Positions 41,120-47,421 of a stretch of DNA of 47,421 bases are shown here, one piece after another. The position numbers and the translations under genes were made by a program. The stretch comes from Oceanobacillus neutriphilus (GTDB taxonomy: Bacteria; Bacillota; Bacilli; Bacillales; Amphibacillaceae). Each line of letters begins with the position of its first letter. Position 1 is the first letter of the stretch. The DNA lies in contig NZ_BMLW01000024.1 in NCBI RefSeq assembly GCF_014645515.1, forward strand, positions 1-47,421, read 5' to 3'. The notes beneath the pieces are model-generated. The model was not told the DNA's origin. It saw only the letters and a list, made by a program, of their open reading frames with translations, and did not search any database.

Positions 41120-41420
41120 GTTTCTTCCTCCAATAAATAACCATCAAATTCTTTAATACTTTATCATGATAAAGCAGGAAAGATAAAATTGCAAGGGATT
41201 TTTATACATCTTATGAAATGCCGACGCATAGAGGCAGCAAGTTTTTGTCAGAAATTAATAAAAAGGACTGCCTTTAGACAATCCTTTATTATTGGAATAA
41301 GAAATCTTAGAACTTATAATTGGATAAAAATAATCTCAATGATTCTGGCGGGGCGAGAAATCGTAGTCCCGGCCACAATCCTGTTCTTATCCATTTATTA
41401 GGCCTTTATACTTTTCATCT
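41120..41420. other. Intergenic region between the transporter and yfkD
   Basis: About 300 bp. It holds a weak hairpin (AAAGGACTG / CAATCCTTT, about 41260-41290) and a short GC-rich patch (41347-41375). No gene is supported. Confidence 0.5.
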
Positions 41421-42221
41421 TTATTTAACTTTAAAGGAGAAGGACAAATAATCCTGTACAGGTATCCAGGCACCAATTCCTTGTTTTGTTACATTTTTAA
41501 TTTGGATGGTTTTATTGGAGCCTTTTAATTCAATATATACTTCCCCAAATGTTACCTGTCCTTTTTCGTTAACTGCAGGAGCATAGGCATCCAGTATTCC
41601 GTGCTTCTGAACCGGGATGTTATACGAATTTGTCAGCTTTGTATTATGTCCAATGACGGTTTGATAAGAAAGAGGAAGCTTTGTTTTTTCGCTTGCCTTT
41701 AATAACATCATTGTTTTTACTTGTTCCGGATCACTTATCTTACTTGTGAGAGCCCCTTTTACTTCTTTTTGCTCCTGTTGGTAATAACTCATTTCCTGCG
41801 CCTGGTCACCACCGACATTATTCATTTCATTTTTATTAATCAGCTGATATTCCCAGTTCACATTCGATTCACTGGATTGATAATTTATCGGCCATCTTCC
41901 CAGATAAACCATACCGCGGTAGCCAATTGCAATTGGAGAAGGTTTAATATTGCTTTCATTTAAAATCTTGATCAGCTCCGGATTTTCAATTGGTATATTG
42001 ACACCCTGAATTAACTCTTTTGTTAAATCACTCGCCTCAATAATTTCCTGGTCTTCCGTTGAATTTGGGAATGTGTTTTCTTTGGATACATCTAATACAT
42101 GACTAGGTATATCAGATTCCTTTTTCTCTTTTATTTCTTCAGCAAAGCTGTTCATCGGCATCAACAACCACGTTAAACATAAAAGCAGCATAAAAAAATA
42201 GACACGATTGCATTTTTTCAT
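41421..42221 (-). CDS. yfkD: YfkD-like exported protein
   Basis: 266 residues with a signal peptide (MKKCNRVYFFMLLLCLTWLL, cleavage near NSFAEE). The remainder aligns well with B. subtilis YfkD from memory: VLDVSKENTFPN, IGYRGMVYLGRWPINYQS, NVNWEYQ, GGDQAQEMSYYQQEQKEVKGALTSK and the end TKQGIGAWIPVQDYLSF. Function unknown; it is presumably outside the membrane. The start has a purine-rich site AAGGTACGGAA just upstream. Confidence 0.88.
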   Translation of the reverse strand: MKKCNRVYFFMLLLCLTWLLMPMNSFAEEIKEKKESDIPSHVLDVSKENTFPNSTEDQEIIEASDLTKELIQGVNIPIENPELIKILNESNIKPSPIAIGYRGMVYLGRWPINYQSSESNVNWEYQLINKNEMNNVGGDQAQEMSYYQQEQKEVKGALTSKISDPEQVKTMMLLKASEKTKLPLSYQTVIGHNTKLTNSYNIPVQKHGILDAYAPAVNEKGQVTFGEVYIELKGSNKTIQIKNVTKQGIGAWIPVQDYLSFSFKVK

Positions 42222-42305
42222 TTCCGTACCTTCCTTTCTTTTTGTTTATTTTTTTCAGAAAGGAGGAAAACTATGCACCAGATGCCTTGAAACTTTTTGG
42301 CAATT

Positions 42306-42346
42306 GAAAAGAGACATCCTTTTAATTTTAAAAGACATCTCTTTTC
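42306..42346. terminator. Terminator of the amino-acid importer operon
   Basis: GAAAAGAGA (42306-42314) pairs with TCTCTTTTC (42338-42346), with an inner palindrome CTTTTAATTTTAAAAG. It is just beyond the permease stop. Confidence 0.7.
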
Positions 42347-42357
42347 ATTCACTATAT

Positions 42358-43044
42358 TTATTTTATAAATGCACTATATCTTTTCTCCAAACTTTCCTGC
42401 AGCATGCCAATCAATATACACACCGGCCAATAGATAAGTGCCACTAATATATACATGGTCATTGCATCAAATTCTCTCCCAGCAACAATTTGTGCTTTTT
42501 GAAACAGCTCCGGGACTGTTATCACTGCTGTTAAAGAAGTCGCCTTCACAATATCCATAAAGACATTCGTTAAAGGCGGAATTGCAATTCGGGTAGCTTG
42601 AGGCAAAATAATTTTACGCAAAGTCAGCCAATAAGGCATATTCAGCGCCCGTGACGATTCCCATTGGCCCTTCTCCACACTATTTAATGCGGATCTGTCA
42701 ATTTCTGCAATATAGGCGGCACTATTCAAACCCAGCCCAATAATTGCTGCATGAACAGCTACAAGCTGAATACCCGCTGAAGGCAAGCCCAGATACAGAA
42801 TATATAAAAATACGATAATTGGTGTTCCCCGCATAAACGATATATACAGCCGTGCCGGCCATCTCAATAATCCATATTTAGAGCTTCTTGCCAAAGCTAA
42901 CAGCAGTCCTAAAATAAGTCCAATAAGCATACTTCCAATGGAAATAAGCAAGGTGATGGGAAGTCCTCCCAGTACAAACGGCAAGTTCTCACAGGCTAAT
43001 TGAACATCAAAGAATCCTCCAAAATTCACATCTGATATGTTCAT
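42358..43044 (-). CDS. Polar amino-acid ABC transporter permease
   Basis: 228 residues with about five membrane helices and the HisM/GlnP-type permease loop (ALNMPYWLTLRKIILPQATRIAIPPLTN, the EAA coupling motif that contacts the ATPase). LPITLLISIGSML opens the family domain. It follows its binding-protein gene by 9 nt. No ATPase gene is adjacent; the next gene downstream is yfkD after a terminator. It must borrow an ATPase encoded elsewhere, or the operon has lost it. Confidence 0.92.
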   Translation of the reverse strand: MNISDVNFGGFFDVQLACENLPFVLGGLPITLLISIGSMLIGLILGLLLALARSSKYGLLRWPARLYISFMRGTPIIVFLYILYLGLPSAGIQLVAVHAAIIGLGLNSAAYIAEIDRSALNSVEKGQWESSRALNMPYWLTLRKIILPQATRIAIPPLTNVFMDIVKATSLTAVITVPELFQKAQIVAGREFDAMTMYILVALIYWPVCILIGMLQESLEKRYSAFIK

Positions 43045-43053
43045 TGGAAGCCT

Positions 43054-43917
43054 CTAAAAATCCAGACCTTCTACAATTTCAACTTCTACATCCGGTTCCT
43101 TGGAAGCATCTTCTTCATAAAATTCTTTTGCCAATTCGCTTAATGTACCGTCTTCACGCATACTGTTTAAAGCACCGTTAATTTCTTCCTGAAGCTTACT
43201 TGCATCCTTCGGCATCATAATCGCCTGCTTGGTCGGATTAAATTTCAATGTAGGATGCAGATGTAAATCAAAATCAGGAAATGCTGCAACACCAAATTTA
43301 GTTAAATAATAATCATTTAATACCAAATCTGTTCTTCCTGTACTTATATCACTCAGATAGGCTTCATTTGGAGCGTTTCCATACGTTACAACCTCCGCTC
43401 CAAAATGCTCTGCAATTTGACTATAAATAGTCGTAGCTGCTCCACCTGCTTTTTTTCCTTCTAAATCATCAAGTGTTTCTATACCTGAATTATCCGATTC
43501 TCTTACTGCTGCCACAATATAAGAGTATTTATATGGTTCAGAAAATCTAAATTTCTCCTGGTTTTTTTCTGTTATCGTTGCATCATTAGCTCCAACATCA
43601 ATTCTGCCGCTATTAATCGCAGTAGCTAAATCATCCGCTCCCATTATTTCAAATTTAACCTCTAAATCTAAACGTTTTCCAACTTCTCTCATGATTTCCA
43701 CAGTATAGCCTGTTAACTCATCGTTCTCATCGTAATAGGATGCACCAATCAGAGTTCCAGAAGTGCCGGCCACAATTTCGCCTTTTCCCTGAATTTCTTT
43801 CCAATGCTTATCCTCTGCTTCGGCATTATCTTTGTTGTCATTTTCCCCTTCACCGCAAGCAGTCAATAAAAATACTGCGACAAGCATAAAACTAAAAATA
43901 AATAAGTTCTTTCTCAC
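43054..43917 (-). CDS. Polar amino-acid ABC transporter substrate-binding lipoprotein
   Basis: 287 residues from the GTG at 43917, which follows GGGAGG; the longer frame to 43965 has no site. A lipobox LLTAC gives a lipid-anchored mature protein. SBP family-3 signatures are GYTVEIMREVGKRLDLEVKFE, INSGRIDVGANDATITEKNQEKFRFSEPY, GGAATTIYSQIAEHFGAE and ALNSMREDGTLSELAKEFY. These point to cystine, glutamine or another polar amino acid, but the substrate is not decided. First gene of an operon with the permease. Confidence 0.93.
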   Translation of the reverse strand: MRKNLFIFSFMLVAVFLLTACGEGENDNKDNAEAEDKHWKEIQGKGEIVAGTSGTLIGASYYDENDELTGYTVEIMREVGKRLDLEVKFEIMGADDLATAINSGRIDVGANDATITEKNQEKFRFSEPYKYSYIVAAVRESDNSGIETLDDLEGKKAGGAATTIYSQIAEHFGAEVVTYGNAPNEAYLSDISTGRTDLVLNDYYLTKFGVAAFPDFDLHLHPTLKFNPTKQAIMMPKDASKLQEEINGALNSMREDGTLSELAKEFYEEDASKEPDVEVEIVEGLDF

Positions 43918-44070
43918 CGTAAAACCTCCCTGTATTATACTTTTTATACAGAAATAGTATAACAAAGAAAGGCTTATATGGAAACTTTTTGTTAATCTGT
44001 ATAATAAAATTTAAATTATATATTAATACAATCAAAAAAACGTTTACTTAATGATTTATTTCTTTCTATA

Positions 44071-44109
44071 AAAAATGAAACGGCGAGATAGCTTTGCCGT
44101 TTCATTTTT
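44071..44109 (-). terminator. Terminator of the yfkJ-yfkI-yfkH operon
   Basis: AAAAATGAAACGGC / GCCGTTTCATTTTT, a 14-bp perfect stem with T-run, overlapping the yfkH stop codon. Confidence 0.9.
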
Positions 44110-44980
44110 AAATTTTTTTCTGATTTAGAATCGTTGCATTTAGGATGCCGCCGGTAATAATAATAATTCCAAATAAATAGAACCAGATTAACAAAATAAT
44201 GATTGTACCTAAGCTGCCATAAGTGGCTGAAAAATTCCCTAAGTTATGCACATAAAAGGAAAATCCCCAGGAGACCAGCTGCCAGGCAAGTGTTGCAAAT
44301 GCTGTACCCCAGACCACCTGTGAAAATTTGAGCCTCCGATTTGGTGCAAGCTTATACAAAAAGAGCAGTACGATAAAAAAGATAAGTGATGACGCTACCC
44401 ATCGCAAGGTTCCCCATACTGCTAAAAAAGTGTCCGTGAAACCAATCCAGGAAAAAAGGTATGTACCAATCATTTTTCCAAAAACCGGCAGCAGTAAGGC
44501 TAAAATAATTATTAAAATCATACCTATTGTAAGTATCATCGCTACAAGCCGTGAAATCAGAAAAGAGCGGTCTGTCTTTATCCCGTAAGCATGGTTAAAT
44601 GCTCTTGTGATTGCATTGACACCATTTGAAGCGGCCCATAATGTTCCAATTATACTGATGGAAAGCAGGCCGCTGTTTTGAACAGTTAATAATTCCAGAT
44701 TCGTTGTAATCAGACTCGTCACCTGCTCAGGTGCAAAATCTCCAATCGTTTCCAAAACTAAATCCAAATCAATCGGCAGGTATGGAATTAAATTAAGTAA
44801 GAAAATCAAAAATGGAAACAAAGACAAAATAAAGAAATAAGAAAGCTGAGCTGCTAACCCAAACACCTCGACTTCTCCATAACGTCTCCAAAAATCCTTG
44901 CCTATAATCTGAAGGTTTCGAATGCTGATCCACCTGCCCTTCTCACTTTTTGAACTTTCTTTTTTTAATAGCTTGTTCAA
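44108..44980 (-). CDS. yfkH: YihY/BrkB family inner membrane protein YfkH
   Basis: About 290 residues, six membrane helices. Signatures: EVFGLAAQLSYFFILSLFPFLIFLLNL, FAPEQV, GTLWAASNGVNAITRAFNHAYG, APNRRLKFSQVVWGTAFATLAWQLVSWGFSFYV and YGSLGTIIILLIWFYLFGIIIITGGILNA. The family was once called ribonuclease BN by mistake; its role is unknown. The start is uncertain: the TTG used here has no RBS, and a strong GGAGGT lies 32 nt further upstream before an in-frame stop. Third gene of the yfkJ-yfkI-yfkH set. Confidence 0.88.
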   Translation of the reverse strand: MNKLLKKESSKSEKGRWISIRNLQIIGKDFWRRYGEVEVFGLAAQLSYFFILSLFPFLIFLLNLIPYLPIDLDLVLETIGDFAPEQVTSLITTNLELLTVQNSGLLSISIIGTLWAASNGVNAITRAFNHAYGIKTDRSFLISRLVAMILTIGMILIIILALLLPVFGKMIGTYLFSWIGFTDTFLAVWGTLRWVASSLIFFIVLLFLYKLAPNRRLKFSQVVWGTAFATLAWQLVSWGFSFYVHNLGNFSATYGSLGTIIILLIWFYLFGIIIITGGILNATILNQKKI

Positions 44981-45087
44981 AAAAGGAGAAGGGAGAAACT
45001 AAAATCTTACCTCCATACGAATAAAGGTAACATTTTATTTTTTACATTTTTATCCTTCCAGTGTCCCTTAGTTTTGAACATCCTGTA

Positions 45088-45384
45088 TTAATCTATTGCT
45101 TTACCGGAATATTTATTCGTAACTTTATCTAATGTTTGCTCCACTTGCTCTAAAGCATTCATAGCATTAGAAGATCCGCTTTCAAAAACATTATTCACCT
45201 TATCCACTGTTTTTTGCAGGCCTTGAACTGCTTCGGAGGGATTGCTGATATAATAAGATGATGCAGCTTTCATATCTTTTACTTTTCCACAGGCATAGCT
45301 GCGTGCTTCTTTATCTAATAATGATGCTGCCCCTCCTATAACTGCTCCTGCAACGACACCTAAAATAATTTTACGTTTTCCCAT
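45088..45384 (-). CDS. yfkI: YfkI/YtxH-like small envelope protein
   Basis: 98 residues. An N-terminal glycine-rich hydrophobic segment (IILGVVAGAVIGGAASLL) is followed by a helical amphipathic region. This is the YtxH-like general-stress layout. It lies between yfkJ and yfkH exactly as yfkI does in B. subtilis, where the set belongs to the sigma-B general stress regulon. RBS AAAGGAGAG just before the ATG; 13 nt after yfkJ. Confidence 0.8.
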   Translation of the reverse strand: MGKRKIILGVVAGAVIGGAASLLDKEARSYACGKVKDMKAASSYYISNPSEAVQGLQKTVDKVNNVFESGSSNAMNALEQVEQTLDKVTNKYSGKAID

Positions 45385-45397
45385 TAGTATCTCTCCT

Positions 45398-45868
45398 TTA
45401 AATTAAATGATGCTTTTCTTTTAAAAATTGAAGTAATCCGTGACAGCCATCTGAAATTAACCGGTACGTCTGTCCGAAATCTCCTGTGTAGTATGGATCA
45501 GGAATATCGTCTTCTTCTATGTCTTCCACAAACTCCATTAATTTCACAATCGCTGTTCCTTCACGATTGTTAGACCCGATAAGCGTATTATAATTATTCT
45601 GATCCATTGCAACCAGATAATCAAACTGATTAAAATCATCTGCTGTAAGCAGTCTTGATTCCATTCCATCATAGGAAATGCCTTGCTGGTCAAGTATTTC
45701 CTTTGTACCCGGGTGGGGTGATTGTCCGAGATGCCAATCTCCTGTCCCGCAAGAATCAATCTGCACACTATCCTCCAGCTGCTCTTTCTTTACAAGATCC
45801 CTAAATATCGCTTCTGCCATCGGGGAACGGCAAATATTACCTAAACAAACAAATAATACACGCACCAA
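45398..45868 (-). CDS. yfkJ: Low-molecular-weight protein tyrosine phosphatase YfkJ
   Basis: 156 residues. The P-loop CLGNICRS places the nucleophile at C8 and the phosphate-binding arginine at R14. The general acid is in DIPDPYY. These enzymes dephosphorylate phosphotyrosine; B. subtilis YfkJ acts in general stress resistance. The start is TTG (followed by GTG), with GGGGTG about 10 nt upstream. First gene of the operon. Confidence 0.93.
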   Translation of the reverse strand: MVRVLFVCLGNICRSPMAEAIFRDLVKKEQLEDSVQIDSCGTGDWHLGQSPHPGTKEILDQQGISYDGMESRLLTADDFNQFDYLVAMDQNNYNTLIGSNNREGTAIVKLMEFVEDIEEDDIPDPYYTGDFGQTYRLISDGCHGLLQFLKEKHHLI

Positions 45869-45923
45869 TCGCTATTCACCCCATTCGTTTCGCGTCGGCT
45901 TAAAAAATAAGCTCTTCCCAATT

Positions 45924-45959
45924 AACACCCTAAACAGTATATAATAAGTTTAGGGTGTT
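45924..45959. promoter_or_regulatory. Perfect 12-bp inverted repeat between glsA and yfkJ
   Basis: AACACCCTAAAC (45924-45935) and GTTTAGGGTGTT (45948-45959) with a 12-nt AT-rich loop that contains TATAAT on the plus strand. A T-run follows only on the plus strand. It may be the glsA terminator working poorly in the minus direction, or an operator around a promoter of yfkJ. Confidence 0.5.
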
Positions 45960-46058
45960 TTGCTGTAACTCTATTATAAGCAACTTAGCCCGATAAGCAA
46001 AGAGTTAATTGTAGAAAGTTGTTATCCTGCTTCCATTTTTGTCGAAAAGATACAGCCC

Positions 46059-47054
46059 TTAAAACACGCTCATATCCCAGCTGTTCGCAATATGACGAAG
46101 CAATTTAATTCCTGCAACACTATTTCCCTGCTTATCCAATGCCGGCCCAAACACACCAATACCGCAGCCAGCTAAAAAGGGCAAGTCATTATCACGAACC
46201 CTTGGCGGTACGACTGCTAAAATACCTCCAGAAACACCACTTTTTGCAGGAATACCGACATAGGAAGCAAATTTCCCGGAAGCGTCGTACATACCACATG
46301 TTAACATCAAAGATTTGGCAATTCGAGCTACATTCTTAGGGATAATCGTTTCTTCAGTATCAGGATGAACCCCATCGTTTGAAAGTACCAGTCCGATGCG
46401 GGCCAAATCATCGGTCGTAATATTAATCGAGCATTGTTTAAAATAAGTTTCCAGCGTTACTCCCAAATCTGATTCCAAATAGCCTTCTTCCAGCAGGTAG
46501 TAACCAATAGCCCGGTTTCGCATCGACGTATCCCGCTCAGACACATAAACATCTACATCAATTTCTGGTCTGTAGCCAATTATTTTTTCCATTAAGTTAA
46601 ATAATGGCTCCAGCTTTTCATCTGATGTATTCCCATTTAATAAAGAAGATACTGTAATCGCTCCAGAATTTACCAAAGGATTAAAGGGGCGTTTTGGATT
46701 ATTAATCTGCAAATGCATAATAGAATTAAATGCTTCTCCAGTCGGCTCTACATCCACACGCTGCAAAACATAGGTTATCCCCCTGTCAATACACGCAACA
46801 ATAAAGCTGAGAACCTTGGATATACTTTGAATGGAGAAGGAATAGTCTAGGTCTCCTGATCGGATTTGCATCCCTTCCTTACCGATAATCGTAATACCTA
46901 AAGCATCTGGATCTGCTTCCTCTAACTTCGGTATGTAATCAGCGACTTTTCCCGTGTCTGTCTGTTTCTTAAAAAAAGCCACCCAATTATCTACATATTC
47001 CTGAAGCCACTGTTTATTTTTTTCTGTATTTAAATTTACATATCCTTGTACCAT
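46059..47054 (-). CDS. glsA: Glutaminase A
   Basis: 331 residues of the serine-dependent beta-lactamase-fold glutaminase family, converting glutamine to glutamate and ammonia. The catalytic S77-x-x-K80 is in SIQSISK. Other marks are NPLVNSGAI, SERDTSMRNRAIGYYL, GGILAVVPP and the end GNSVAGIKLL. B. subtilis has two such enzymes, GlsA (YbgJ) and YlaM; I cannot say which is the orthologue. RBS GGGGTG 7 nt before ATG. Monocistronic; the upstream region shows no clear promoter by eye. Confidence 0.94.
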   Translation of the reverse strand: MVQGYVNLNTEKNKQWLQEYVDNWVAFFKKQTDTGKVADYIPKLEEADPDALGITIIGKEGMQIRSGDLDYSFSIQSISKVLSFIVACIDRGITYVLQRVDVEPTGEAFNSIMHLQINNPKRPFNPLVNSGAITVSSLLNGNTSDEKLEPLFNLMEKIIGYRPEIDVDVYVSERDTSMRNRAIGYYLLEEGYLESDLGVTLETYFKQCSINITTDDLARIGLVLSNDGVHPDTEETIIPKNVARIAKSLMLTCGMYDASGKFASYVGIPAKSGVSGGILAVVPPRVRDNDLPFLAGCGIGVFGPALDKQGNSVAGIKLLRHIANSWDMSVF

Positions 47055-47317
47055 GTATTGACACCCCGCTTCTATTATAATAGTACAGATAAAATCATGA
47101 ACATCCTTATATGAACTATACCCCGTATAACAATTATTTACCCATTAACATACTTAATATTAATTATTTGTGTTTTAAAAAGAAATAATACTATTTAAAA
47201 ACCAACTTTCGTACGTGAGAGTAAGCTTCTATACCTTCCTGTTCCAAGATAAACATGTTCTTCATTATCCTGCCTGCATGTTGTTAAATCATCCTCCTAT
47301 TGAAATGAAAATTGTAT
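47055..47317. other. Intergenic region upstream of glsA
   Basis: AT-rich. On the minus strand an AGGAGG at 47290-47295 precedes only very short frames. No gene is supported. Confidence 0.5.
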
Positions 47318-47421
47318 ATAGCTTCCGCTCCGGCCAACCACTCCGCTTTCCATGGGGACGGCTTCAGCTAACTTGAAAAGAAACCCGCTTTTCAAGTGGA
47401 TCTTCAGCTCGCCCTGTTCCC
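47318..47421 (+). repeat. GC-rich dispersed Bacillaceae repeat, copy 3 (cut by window end)
   Basis: Contains CCGCTTTCCATGGGGACGG, CTTCAGCTAACTTG, GTGGATCTTCAGC and CCCTGTTCCC in the same order and orientation as copy 1 at 35985-36115, but diverged. The end of the repeat lies beyond the window. Confidence 0.65.

Noticed and set aside
41189..41401. 70-residue plus-strand frame between the transporter and yfkD
   Set aside because: Starts at TTG with no RBS, no recognisable family, and it faces two minus-strand genes.
45868..45960. Sigma-B-like promoter upstream of yfkJ (GTTTAG ... GGGAAG)
   Set aside because: The spacer is only about 10 nt, too short for sigma-B, although the operon belongs to the sigma-B regulon in B. 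subtilis.
47191..47265. 24-residue minus-strand frame (MKNMFILEQEGIEAYSHVRK...) upstream of glsA
   Set aside because: Very short, weak ribosome binding site, no family; could be a decayed gene end but is not supportable.

Overview
The window looks like chromosome from a low-GC, spore-forming member of the Bacillaceae, probably of the Oceanobacillus/Virgibacillus type. The genus is an inference from overall protein similarity; the family assignment is firm. Support comes from a gamma-type spore protein, the spore-cortex enzyme PdaA, and B. subtilis-like gene order (rrn promoter - ygxA - ygzB - perR - bcp - gsaB - ygaD - ygaC - sspE - mutY - yfhP - yfhH - recX - yfhF, and later yfkD, yfkJ-yfkI-yfkH, pdaA). 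PerR, BoxA, CtsR and LexA-type sites match Bacillus consensus sequences closely.

Layout. 1-300: tandem promoters and leader of an rRNA operon that runs leftward out of the window. 0.6-14.5 kb: conserved housekeeping genes for peroxide sensing, cobalamin adenosylation, peroxiredoxin, tetrapyrrole synthesis, an ABC exporter, a spore protein, DNA repair (MutY) and RecX. 14.5-19.4 kb: accessory genes, including an Rpn-type nuclease with a LexA-like box inside its promoter, a tRNA-like fragment, two acetyltransferase/leader features, an SPFH protein with a ribbon-helix-helix partner, an exported metallo-beta-lactamase-fold protein and a SinI-like anti-repressor.

19.8-35.8 kb is the most interesting part. 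It holds a 2475-residue wall-anchored adhesin (collagen-binding-like modules, one SpaA-like module, nine Cna-B modules, an SdrD-like B module, a Pro/Gly stalk and an LPGTA sorting signal). Next to it are two paralogous membrane hybrid kinases, each with two complete kinase cores, and a response regulator with a SARP-type DNA-binding half. An 11-bp direct repeat (TTCTATACAAA twice, head to tail) lies upstream of the regulator gene, upstream of a small ORF between the kinases, and upstream of the adhesin. A different 9-bp direct repeat covers the -35 position of the second kinase promoter. I infer that these genes form one sensing circuit that switches surface adhesion or biofilm formation, possibly with input from the SinI-like protein. 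The link is from sequence and position only.

35.9-47.4 kb: a pair of inverted GC-rich dispersed repeats, clpE under a CtsR-controlled promoter, pdaA, a YuiF-type transporter, yfkD, an amino-acid ABC importer without its ATPase, the yfkJ-yfkI-yfkH operon, a glutaminase, and a third copy of the dispersed repeat cut by the window end. Most transcription is on the minus strand. Intrinsic terminators are clear at most unit ends.
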